This document shows positions 23,205-33,384 of a DNA stretch of 64,000 bases, piece after piece. Positions within the stretch are counted from its first letter, which is position 1. Each line of letters starts with the position of its first letter. Origin of the DNA: Phytophthora hibernalis. Its lineage: Eukaryota; Oomycota; Peronosporomycetes; Peronosporales; Peronosporaceae. The notes beneath the pieces are model-generated. The model did no database searches, was not told the origin of the DNA, and worked only from the letters and a program-made list of their open reading frames with translations. Where the stretch lies: the NCBI GenBank assembly GCA_012656075.1, contig JAAKBF010000028.1, positions 372,001 through 436,000 of the forward strand. The letters are read 5' to 3'. The position numbers and the translations under genes are program-made.

Positions 23205-24750
23205 ATGGATTACCAGTCGGGCGAAGGCGCCGTGGTTCCAAGGGAGTACTACGAGGACATGTCACTTCAGGAGAAGACGACATTCTGGTGACGCAGGAGA
23301 CGACGACAACTATGTCCGTCCAGCGCAACATCGGAGACCAAGATGCCAGGCGCCAGATTGGTCAACTGGCGCAGACCTCAGCCGCCGCCCACCACTCTAC
23401 AGTGGAGCAGATAAGCCGTGCTCGACAGCACCAGGACGTATTAGCAAACGTCCGAGTACCTGCAGTCGCAGCACGAGAGGCAGCTCGAACTGCAAGCGCA
23501 GCAAGAGCAAATACGACGACAAATGACCGAGCAAAGAATGCAAATCGAGGAGCATGTACGCCTTCTGAAGACTGAGGAAGCAGCGATGGGGGAACGAGGA
23601 CAGCGGGGCCGAAGCAGTACGTCCACATATTGAAGCTCGGTGGGGGCTATTTGCAAGGAACCCAAGGCCCGGGGCCGTCGGTGATGAACACGAAGTTCGT
23701 GATCGGTCGGAAAGAGAGCCATCGGTGACGTTAGCAACGGGCGCGAATATGCCAGTTCCACCGTTGTATCGAGGAAGTTCGAAGAAAGAAAACGAGATTT
23801 CATGGACAGCTATATGGTCTACCGGGGACGAGTGGATGCTTTGAACCAAGGCACGCAGACGCAAGTATTTGATATGCCAATTGGTGCTTGTATTGAGCAG
23901 AGCACGTTGGTTCGCATCTGCCGTTTCGAGCTGTTCAAACAGGAGTCTGCTGTTAGCGAAGAAGATTGGAAGAGATACTTTCTTGATGCTCGGACTCCCG
24001 ACTTCACTGCTTACAAGCAGCTAGACGTGGCAATGCGAGGCCTGTCGATGGATGTGACACTTCAAGGTGCCGAGTCCCGAATGTCACGGCTGCTAGCAGA
24101 CTTCTACGGCGCTGTCGATGGAGAGTATTATCCATGAGGATCCGAAGCGCGTCGTTGGGTATTTGGTCGAGGCGTTGCGCCCAACTACATTTTGTTCGGC
24201 GGTCAAGGATAGTCTGGAGCGGCCTACAGGAAAGTCGCTGAAGAAGGATGTGTCTATGTTTCTCCGCTGGCTGCGTCCGCAAATGGACGAGTTCATGAAA
24301 TACGAGACACATATCCTGGCAGCGCAGCCTAATAACAGTAATGCCAGCCGGCAACAAGAAGGGAAACACAATCGTAGGGCTGGTGGCAACAAGCAGGATC
24401 AGCGTCCTGTGAACCATTTACAGCGTAGTCCCGCCCCGGGCCTCGGCAGTACACCTGTGGCTAAGACTGGAAGCGAAAACACTCTACGAGGCAAACACAG
24501 GGAAGAAGGCTCGCCCGGAAAATTCAGTGGATGCGGCCAGATTGACAATGTCATCAGCACCAGTTTCGAAGCGGACGTTGCCGTGCCGTGTCATGGATTG
24601 CATGGACACACTTATCAAGCCGGACAGCGGTGCAGAAGTGAGTCTTATTGCTCCTTGTCTTCTGGAGAAATTGCAGGAGCAACAGGTCTGATTACGACGA
24701 CGTGCGTTGCCTACCCCTCGCATCATTCGCGGTGTTGGAGCAAGCCCGAT
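23205..24750 (+). pseudogene. Gypsy gag and protease region
   Basis: An ATG 26 bases after the 5' LTR opens MDYQSGEGAVVPREYYED. A glutamine/arginine-rich coiled coil follows at about 23450-23600 (QLELQAQQEQIRRQMTEQRM), then a helical capsid-like region (FELFKQESAVSEEDWKRYF at about 23920; EDPKRVVGYLVEALRP at about 24130), and a linker. The protease is weak: VPCHGLHGHTYQAG sits where the active-site loop is expected, frameshifted. Frame changes near 23290, 23580, 23770 and 24130. Confidence 0.7.
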
Positions 24751-27700
24751 TAAAATTACGGATGAGACGAACCTGTGCCTGCGGTTTGAGACTCCTGGTG
24801 GACCGCTAGTGTTGAGAAACGTCGTGTGTTTGCTTTCTCCGGTGCCACTTCCTTGTGGCGTTGGAGATATTTTACTGTCCGACGCGGTGATGGAACGCTT
24901 GGGTTATGATCCGTATAAACTCATTGAAGCGGCTCAACCAGTACAGCCTGAGTATGACATGGGCGATATTGGTGCGGCTGGTGAAGGAGTTCTTGCGTTT
25001 GGTGTCAAGAAGATGGCGATGACCAGAATAGTTGGGCCTCAGCGAGGCCGAGGATGACGAGTTGTTTTCGGTACCAGTCGTTGACCCAATGGCGGTCGAC
25101 CAGGCCATGGCCGCCCTCAATGCAGGTATTGATGACGCTAAAGCACAAGGGGTGCGAACGAAATTCCTTGATGAGGTTCGCAAATTATTGGCCGAGAAGA
25201 TCGACGTGTTCCAGATGGCACTCGGTAGCGATCCACCTGTCGACATGCCGCCAATGCGAATCAAGTTGAAACCAGGTGCCACCCCGGTCCGCTGTCGAGC
25301 GGACGATATTCCTCCGTGCATCGTAAATTCCCGCCGAGCAAGTAAAAATATTGCTGGAAGCAGGGCTGTGCTATCGCAACAATGCCAGTGAGTGGTATTC
25401 CCCTCCCCACACTGTGCCAAAGGGCGATGGTCATCGCATGGCTGTCGATGTTCGTGAACCGAACAAGAGGGTTGGACCCGTTGTTTGGCCAATGCCGATC
25501 TTGGAAGTGGAGTTCGATCGACTGCGAGGCATGAAGTTTTATTTTTCGCTGGACTTTTTCAAAGGAGTTTGGCAGTTCGCGGTCGCTGTCGATTGGCAAG
25601 AAATCTACTCTATCCTAACGGAGGATGGAGTTATCACTCCTACGCGTGTCCTCACGGGTGGCACTAATAGTGTCGCCTACGTACAGTTCACAGTTCAAGC
25701 CATGTTCGGTGATCTCTTCAACAATGGTCTCCTTATCTGTATTGATGACCTGCTTGGGTACGCGGATTCACCAGAAGGGCTTTTTCGAATCCTTCAACGT
25801 GTTCTTACTATTTATGAGGAGAAGGGGTTGAAGCTCAATCCAAAAATGCAAGTTTTTCATGGCCGAAGCGCTGTAGTGCGGCCGCGTCGTCTCTGCGGAC
25901 GGAGTTCGCTACGACACAACACGTATTACGGCATTACGCCAGGTGCCAGCTCCGTCAACAGGTCAGGAGTTGCAGCAATTTATCTGCGCTTGAGCTGGAT
26001 GCGATCGTCGCTACCAGCTTTCAACAAGCTTGTTCACCCTTTGTCGTCTTTTATGGAAAAGGTGTACGAGCTTGCTGGAGGCGAAAGAAGGCACTAGTGC
26101 GACGAGTGGTACTGAAGGAAATGGGTTGGTCAGATGATGAACTGACAGCACTCCAGCGGTGCAAGGATGCTTTAGCACACGCGATCACTCTGGCGAACCC
26201 CAAAACGGAAAAGAGCTTGTGCGTTTTTGCAGACGCCAGCGACGAACATTGGGGATCGGCCATTACTCAAGTACCGGTCGATCACAAACGTGATTTCGTT
26301 GATCAACACCACGAACCACTCATGATGCTGAGCGGTGAGCTAAACGCTGGGCAATCGTGGAAAAGGAGGCATTCGCCATTATGGAGACGTGCAAACGAGC
26401 AGATTATCTTGTTCGTCGTCCAGATGGATTTAGTCTTTTCACGGATCACCGGAACTTGCGCTACATCTTCGCTCCAACGACAGTGTCCTCTGCTGTGCCC
26501 AAATACAGCGCTGATAAACTTCATCGCTGGTCGCTCTTACTGATGTCGCTCGACTTTGAAATACAAGACATTGCTGGCGAAGCCAATGTTTGGGCTGATT
26601 TACTGTCACGATGGGGCTCTACAATCACTACTGTTGCCGCAATTCGTCTAGAATCACTTCCTTCCTCGCCGCAGTTGGATGAATCGTTCGTCTGGCCTAC
26701 GTTTGAACACGTTAAAGTTGCACATGCGCTGGCTGCTGCTCCCGACGGAATGATGCCCGACTCCGACAATGTATGTCGGGGCAGCGACGGGGGATTTGGC
26801 TTCCAGCAGAAACTAACGATTTGCATCTTCGAATCTGCCTTGTTGGACATTTTGGAGCTGAAGGGCATCGCACGGCGGACGACATTCAAAACCATCGCCG
26901 AAAAATTCGTTTGGCCTGATCTCGTAACCGATGTGAAGACTTCGTGGCGCGCTGCTTACATTGTGCGAGTGTGTCTGGGGTCCACCAATGCCTCGCCCTC
27001 TTGGTGAGGCTTTACATTCAGAAAACCTAACGAGCTGCTGCACTGGGATTATTTATCCATGGGCTCAGCAACTTCAGGCGAAGAATACGTACTCGTCGTC
27101 AAGGATGACGCTTCTCATTATGTGTGGCTTATACCTACTGTGGCCGCAACCGCTGATCTCACTTACGATGCTCTCTTGGATTGGTTTGCCGCTTTCGGTA
27201 TCTGTCGTGCTTGGGGTTCTGACCTAGATACCCACTTCCAGAATGCAGTGATTGCAGCGTTATAGCGGGCCCTGGGAGCTCACCACCATTTTACAACCCC
27301 GTGCTGCCCTTGGGCCAATGGTACTGTTGAAGTTGTCATGAGGGAGGTTCTACGGTGTACGCGCTCATTGCCTTCCGAGTGGCGTTTACCGGCAGCAGAA
27401 TGGCCCCAAGTGATAAAAATTGTTCAACTTGTGCTAAACCAGTCGCCATCCATCTCACTGGGGAGAGTGGCGCCAGTCACCGCGACGACCGGTCTTCCAG
27501 CAATGAACCCGCTGGATCCTGTAGTAACACCGGTTGCTATAGAACCTATAAGCTTGGAAGAGCTCCGCGCAATTCGTGAGACAAACTTTGAGAAAGTGCG
27601 CATTGCATTGGAGGCACTCCACAAGCGCATCGCCGTGGTAAGCAGCACAGCGCGTCGAAAAGGACGAGCCAAAGCGCGGAAATTCGGGTCGAAGATGGCA

Positions 27701-28108
27701 CAATTTGCTATTGGCGACTACGTTCTATACGCTGACGTGTGGAGCCATCGGAGATCGAAGCTGCGTGTAAAATGGTGTGGACCCGCGCGTGTAGTGGACA
27801 CATCGTCGAATTGGGTTTTTACCATTGAGAACCTTCTGGCAGGTGCGATGAAGGAGGCTCACGCGAGCAGATTGAAGTTTTACATGGATTTGTCCCTGAA
27901 CGTCACGGAAGATCTGCTAGCCCACGTGGCGCACAACAGTGAGGGTCACGTCGTAGAAGCATTGATACAAACTCGCTACGACACCTCGAGTGAGACCCAC
28001 CAGCTGCACGTCAAGTGGCGCGGGATTCGTGAAGCCGAAAACTCGTGGGAGCCCGTGCAGAACTTAATGGAGGATGTTCCAGCCGTCGTGAAGCGATTTG
28101 CAGCCCAG
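24707..28108 (+). pseudogene. Gypsy pol: RT, RNase H, integrase, chromodomain
   Basis: RT: GHRMAVDVREPNKRVGPVVW, KFYFSLDFFKGVWQFAV (first Asp, about 25552) and LLICIDDLLGYADSPEG (Asp pair, about 25745). RNase H: LCVFADASDEHWGSAI (about 26220), VEKEAFAIMETC and LFTDHRNLRYIF. Integrase: DDASHYVWLIPTVAATADL (27105), CPWANGTVEVVMREVLR (27308). The C-terminal frame 27338-28111 ends in a chromodomain: HVVEALIQTRYDTSS, LHVKWRGIREAENSWEPV. Chromodomains steer insertion to particular chromatin. The frame stops at a TAG supplied by the MULE insertion; the true C terminus continues at 30915. Frame changes near 25385, 25870, 26100, 26350, 27000 and 27265. Confidence 0.85.
28099..28108. repeat. MULE target-site duplication, left copy
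   Basis: TGCAGCCCAG, the last codons (AAQ) of the interrupted Gypsy frame. Confidence 0.8.
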
Positions 28109-28616
28109 TAGGGGTCTGAATAAAAAATTCAATATCACTAAAATCAGTTTTTCTAAATATAAAAACGGATTATTGGGATTTTCAGAAACAATATAATACG
28201 AAATTGGACCAATATTTGCAATACAATTTATAAAAGTAAGTTCATACAGTTTTCAAGTTGGCGATCAAACAGCTGAGCATCAGACGACTTTTTGGCAATA
28301 CATACTTGTGCCGTATTTATATGTTGTCGGCGAATTTTGAGCGGATCATGTTTGTGAGTGCAAATAGAAACAAGTAATGTGAATATGTTGTGGTAGCGGC
28401 GTTGATCACTAATACAAAAATTGCAGTATTTGCGGCAATTTTTATTATGGCACGTGTTGCTGCATCCGGCTGAGGTAACACGTGACGAGACTATTGTACC
28501 CGATCGTTCACGACCCAACCCGACCATGCCCGGCTAGAATGGAGGTACAGCGCTCAACTATACGTATAGCCGAAAAATATTCGTCAGCGGCAATCGTACA
28601 CATTCATGCTTGACAA

Positions 28617-29254
28617 TTAAGCTCGTGGCCAGCAATGGAGTCTTCTGGAGAAACATTCGCGTGTAGTCTTTACAAATGTCAAGTTTATACACAGGCACAT
28701 ACGGGGGTATCGACATCGAAGATACTGTAGTGTCTTCCTGTCTACGGGACCAATATCTCCATTTCCTGAAAACGTCTCGAATGCTAGCAGCACAAATACT
28801 CCGCAGTTGTAGCTGTCAACTTGGATACCAATCTTGGCGTGATACGACTGAATGCGATACCGCCCTTCATCTGGTTGTGGCAACATCAGTATCAAAGCTT
28901 GGGCAATCGCGCACAGCTGTGCATCGGGTCGTACATGTAAATCAATGCCTTTTCCAGATTCAGCAGGATAGAGCACCAATGATTATTCTTGAAGTTGATT
29001 GGGATCAGCACCAACACGTGCGAAGTACCGTGCTGTGCTTCCTTGAGAGCCTCGGTTGAGATGCACCCTTCGGCTCCAACAACCACTGCTGAAGGATCTA
29101 CTACCAACACGGAGGCGTTCGCACCAAAACGTTTCGCAGTGATTGTTCGCATGGTAAAATCACCCAGACAGTTTCTTCCAGTCAGCTCCAGAATTCGTTC
29201 TGCAATTGTCATCAAGTTCTGCGTTAGTTTTACCACCCCGTACACAGAGCACAA
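28617..29254 (-). pseudogene. Ulp1-like (C48) cysteine protease of the nested MULE
   Basis: Two overlapping minus frames (29254-28892 and 28979-28617) show LVLIPINFKNNHWCSILL (catalytic His), ALIYMYDPM (Asp) and KIGIQVDSYNCGVFVLLAFE (oxyanion Gln and catalytic Cys). The triad of SUMO/NEDD8-type deconjugases is complete, split by one frame change near 28910. Ulp1 domains are carried by a large class of MULEs, where their role is unknown. Confidence 0.75.
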
Positions 29255-29522
29255 AATACCTCACCTTTTCAGATAAGAGCGGCATCATTTCTAACTTTGC
29301 CTTGAGTTGTGGGTCCTCAGAAGTAGAAAATGATGGAACCATGGGCAGAATAAAATCGATAGACTCGATCCAACTAGTTGCTTTGTCCACCGAGGTGTGC
29401 ACGATGCCACGTCTTCATAATTCCAAGGGTGGCCGTATAATATACGCCCATACCAGGAATTTCTAGCACAATGCCACTTTCATCCAAACCCGACCGTTTC
29501 TTTTGCAGCGCTAACACTTTTG

Positions 29523-29723
29523 TTATTGGCATATCTTATTGTCAATACGATCGACAAATATGAGACCGACGTTGTCATCCTCCTTGCAGAATTCTGTCAT
29601 CCAGGCTTTAAGTCTCGAAGCACTAGTGCTCGATCCCTGCTTCCTCGCCTTTAGGGTTATTACCAAGTTGTGAACATCTCGGGCAGTCGGCTTGCAGAAT
29701 GAATTCTCGTGGATGTACTTCAT
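29523..29723 (-). pseudogene. MULE transposase N-terminal remnant
   Basis: ATARDVHNLVITLKARKQGS...SRLKAWMTEFCKEDDNVGLIFVD parallels the region LRDVHNLVQKLKDARRG...LKSVLRDFCDSRKEN of the larger MULE at 40.6 kb. It identifies this insert as the same broad family. The DDE core that should follow is deleted. Confidence 0.6.
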
Positions 29724-30904
29724 GATGTTTTTCTTCTTGGCCCCGCATTTTGTAGCACACTGACCGTGTCCACCACCTTTGGCTCAATCGCTAATCTGGT
29801 TGAAGAGTACTGCTGGTACGTCCGTTTGTCGAGTGGGTGGGTGCCATAGATTAAATTTGGTTACACAGACCGCAAACATCATCTCGGATAAGCCACTACG
29901 CGCGCACACACATTGATCTGCGAATACACATTACAACACGTTACTTTAGCATAGCTCACATGGTAAATGATCACCCCGATGATTTCGACTGAACCTGACA
30001 GAGCCTTGGCTGAGTGAGATTAAAACAGCGCTCGACCCGACTCAACCCGGCTCAATGTCAGGCAAAAACAATGTTTAGGTACCTGTGCAGGACACTCTCT
30101 GGCTCGTGTCTCCTGCCGCTGACGCTTCCTTTTCCTCTGGACTTATACTTGCCTGCGTGGGTACACACTAGATTTCTTAAATACTGCTCCCATTCAACTG
30201 GTATAGGTGGTGCCGAAGACTTGAGTTTCTGGATATTATTATTTCTGTCGTGGACGCTGTTGTTTGTCTTCATTCGAAACATCTAGACAGACCGTCAACA
30301 CGAATCGGTACGGTTGTCACATCAAACCCATACAGCAATATAATATTCCATACCTGGTCGCGTCGCACCATTGTCTGCAGTTTTAGGCGCTTCGCAATCA
30401 ATTACTTGACTCGATTCGTCTGACTGATCCCGTATAGTACACGCATCGCTCGAGCCTATTTTCTTCACTCTCGCCAAGCTCACTTGCAGTCCTAGACGGC
30501 CGTCGTTTTCGCGCCGCATGCGCCTGTTCCTTCATGCTGCTTTTTGGTCGCACAAAAATGAATGGCACTGGAAGCCATCGAAGGGAGTATCGGTACGGAT
30601 GCAGTGAATAAAGATGGGGCACAACCAGGGTTAATCCAGTCGGGTGCAGCAACCACTCTCTTTTATTATTGTTTGCTGTCATACAGTGATCTGCTACCTC
30701 AGCGAACACCCAAAACTAAATAACCTTTCAAACTTTATGTGCATACAAAGAAAGGTGGACGATACTGAGAAGGCTTTCACATAAAATATACTTGCATTCT
30801 TTATGTATATCAGGTGGTCGCTTAGGAAGCAGATTACTGTACTGCACTTATTATTACTGCAAAATGATACAGCAATTCCGTATAATACTGAATTGGAGAA
30901 CCCC

Positions 30905-30914
30905 TGCAGCCCAG
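30905..30914. repeat. MULE target-site duplication, right copy
   Basis: TGCAGCCCAG, identical to 28099-28108 and in frame with the remaining Gypsy C terminus. Confidence 0.8.
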
Positions 30915-30980
30915 CACGCCGAAGATTCAGCCGTCAAGGCGATGGCTGAAGCGCATGGAATAGCGCTACAAGGGTACTAG
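30915..30980 (+). pseudogene. Severed C terminus of the Gypsy polyprotein
   Basis: Directly after the second target duplication the sequence reads HAEDSAVKAMAEAHGIALQ and ends in TAG at 30978-30980, 27 bases before the 3' LTR. It is in frame with the chromodomain part ending at 28108 once one duplication copy and the insert are ignored. Confidence 0.8.
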
Positions 30981-31007
30981 TAAGTTTGCTTCAATCCGAG
31001 GGGGAAG

Positions 31008-31183
31008 TGTTACCCGCAATCGGGTACGTCTCCCTACTGGAAACGGACCAGAGGAAGCCGTTCCGAAACTACCAGTATTCCTACAGAAACGGACGACCCT
31101 ACAGAGGGCGCCCTTGAATGCTAGCTTTCACTTTAATATCACTTCAGATTTCAACTTCGAGAGCTCAAGTCAAACAGGGAACA
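31008..31183 (+). repeat. 3' LTR of the Gypsy element
   Basis: 176 bp, TGTTACCC to GGGAACA. It follows the polypurine tract at 30998-31007 and is followed by the target duplication CTTCG (31184-31188). It ends about 260 bp from the 3' end of the HIS7-type gene. Confidence 0.95.
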
Positions 31184-31188
31184 CTTCG
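31184..31188. repeat. Gypsy target-site duplication, right copy
   Basis: CTTCG, identical to 23000-23004. Confidence 0.85.
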
Positions 31189-31444
31189 GAAGAACAAAAT
31201 TCCACATGGGCAGGTTCTCGTTTCCGGCAAGTCGAGCCAGGAATAAAACAAATGGATCGTTGAAGTGTTGCTCTATATTTTGAGTGTGAACATGCACGAT
31301 AGGAAGGACAGAGCTGACACCGCAGAAAGACGGGGGATGCGAGGCGGTCAATCTTGTGTGCAAAGTACTGGTACCAAATATGGCTACTGGAGGTTGGTAC
31401 TGCATTTGTCTGCGTTGCTGCTGCGTTGATGAATCAAACAGAAC

Positions 31445-33145
31445 TTAGAGACGCACACTGATCTTGTCAGTCTGAAGCTGCGCCTTGACGTCGTGAATCG
31501 CCACCTCCTTACGGTGAAAAATACCGGCAGCAAGGGCAGCGTCGCAGTTGGTCTTCTCAAAGACCTCCGTAAAGTGTTCAGGTTTACCAGCGCCACTGGA
31601 GGCAACAACGGGAATACGCACCGACTTCTTCACAAGCGAGATCAAGTCCAAATCGTATCCAGCCTTCTGGCCATCCATGTCCACACAGTTCAGTAGCAGC
31701 TCACCAGCGCCAAGAGCCTCAACAGCCTGCGCCAGCTGCACCACATCGAGATCGCGAGTCTCGCGTCCTCCACGCACAGTCATCTGGTACCAGCAGTATT
31801 CCTCGCCGTTGGGACCGGGCTTGGACAGCTTGACGACGTTGTGGCCCTTGGCGTTCTCGTCGTAGAACGATGCCACGTACACGCGCTTAGGATCCAAGGA
31901 CACGACAACGGCCTGGTTGCCGTACACAGCAGAGATCGTTTCGATAGAGCTGGTACCGTCACCTTTACCACCGTTGGCGTGGTACTTCTCAGCCGTGTAC
32001 ACAGCGTCGCTTCCAATGGAGACTTTGTCAGCGCCTGAACGAAAGTACATCGCAGCCACGTCCAGAGCCGAGTGGGTCTTCTGCTGGTCGTCCATGTACT
32101 CACGAATCCCTCCTCCAATCGTCAGCGGCACAAAAACGCACTCGGAGCTGGCTTCCAGCACCTGAGCCATCGGTAGGTCGCCCATCGGCTGCTCACGAAA
32201 GCTCGTGATATTCAGGAACGCCACCTCATCCGCGCCCTCCTCAAAGTAGCGCTTGCACAGATCCACGGGTTTGCCCATATTACGCACGTTGCCCTGATCG
32301 CCGTCCTCCCGCACATCGTACTGGTCCCCCTTGGTCACCACCAGATCTCCTGGTCGTTCGCACGCACATCCAGACACCTGCCAAAAGCAGACCAAAACTC
32401 CATCAACATCCAACAAACATCCTAAAGTCCACACATCAAACGTACGCGATGATCCGCTTCGACAGCGTCGTCCTGGGTGCCGTGGCCGCCTCCACAATCG
32501 TCTCATCCTGGTCCGTCAAACTCTTCTCCAAGAAGCCCTTCAAAATGGCAATCCCCACTGCTCCACTCTTCTCCGGGTGGAATTGGGTGGCCATGACGTT
32601 GCCCTTCTGCACAGCACTGACGAACTCAAGGTCTCCGTAGTTGGTGGTCGTGAGCACCCAGTCCGCGTTCTTGTCCGTCTTGACGGCCCGGAAAGAGTGC
32701 ACAAAGTACACCTTGGCATCCTCAATAGGCACCGGAAGAGACGCGAAAAGGGCCGACTTTTTCCACGGCACGACGCCGTTCCAGCCGATGTGGGGCACCA
32801 CCACATGCTCCGACGGGAAGCGCACCACTTGGCCCTTGATCACGCCCAGCCCCTTGAGCTCCGGACACTCTTCGCTGCCTTCGAACAGCGTCTGCATGCC
32901 CAGGCAGATGCCCAAGAAGCGTCGGTCTGCTGCGATATAGGCTTGCAGAGGGGCCACGTAGCCACTGGCAGAGAGGAACTCCATGGCCGCACGGAAGTTG
33001 CCAACCCCGGGAAGATGAGCACCTCGGCATTGCGAATGTCCTCCGCACTAGTGACGTCCTTGACCGAGTGACCTGCCGCCAGGATGGCGTTCTTGAGGCT
33101 GCGCACGTTGCCAGCGCCGTAGTCCAGAACCGTCACTTGCACCAT
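31445..33145 (-). CDS. HIS7: Imidazole glycerol phosphate synthase (HisH-HisF fusion)
   Basis: Bifunctional enzyme of histidine biosynthesis: an N-terminal glutamine amidotransferase supplies ammonia to a C-terminal cyclase making imidazole glycerol phosphate and AICAR. The start MVQVTVLDYGAGNVRSLKNA is at 33145. The glutaminase nucleophile is in FLGICLGMQTLF, and its His/Glu in ATQFHPEKSG. The cyclase shows VTKGDQYDVRE, PLTIGGGIREY and VVASSGAGKPEHF. A 68-bp intron (32445-32378, GTACGT...GGCAG) splits RIIA/CLDVR. Two single-base losses break the frame as sequenced: in a CCCC run at 33005-33008 (between LIFPG and VGNFRAAMEF) and at CC 32349-32350. Both are in homopolymers, so I think the gene is intact in the organism. 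The stop is at 31445, 260 bp from a Gypsy LTR. Confidence 0.93.
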
Positions 33146-33384
33146 GTTGGAAGGGTTTTCAAGACTGAAGTGGACGGAGCTCGTGGAGTGTACCCATGTG
33201 ACGACCCATGCGAAAATCTCGTGGGTTTGCGCAACGGTTAGTTTGGAGTGGTGTACGTAAGGAAGGCGGCGTCACGTGGTGTGGCGCACGTACAGAGCGA
33301 CGTCACCACTTGAAGCTGACTCACAAATGGAACAGAGTGAGGGTCAACTGCAAGTGTTATTTGGGTGTTAGGGCTGCTCTCGAG

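Larger units (their letters stand above)
28109..30904 (-). mobile_element. Nested MULE remnant inside the Gypsy element
   Basis: The 2.8-kb insert is bracketed by TGCAGCCCAG (28099-28108 and 30905-30914), a 10-bp target duplication in the size range of Mutator-like elements. The ends are weak inverted repeats: GGGGTCT at the left, and the complement GGGGTTCT at the right, each followed by an AATTCA.TAT box. It carries remnants of a MULE transposase N-terminal region (29723-29523) and an Ulp1 protease (29254-28617) on the minus strand. Most of the transposase between them is missing, so it is an internally deleted, non-autonomous copy. 29760-30890 holds no recognisable coding sequence. Confidence 0.8.
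23005..31183 (+). mobile_element. Chromodomain Gypsy retrotransposon with nested MULE
   Basis: An 8.2-kb unit bounded by LTRs (23005-23179 and 31008-31183) and a 5-bp CTTCG target duplication. It encodes gag, aspartic-protease-like segment, RT, RNase H, integrase and a C-terminal chromodomain, in that order (Gypsy order). The LTRs differ by two substitutions and one G, so insertion was recent. A 2.8-kb MULE interrupts the last codons of pol (28109-30904). A purine tract GAGGGGGAAG directly precedes the 3' LTR. Confidence 0.9.

Noticed and set aside
32331..33071. 246-codon open frame on the plus strand
   Set aside because: It is exactly antisense to the glutaminase half of HIS7, has no domain character and arises from high GC at codon third positions.
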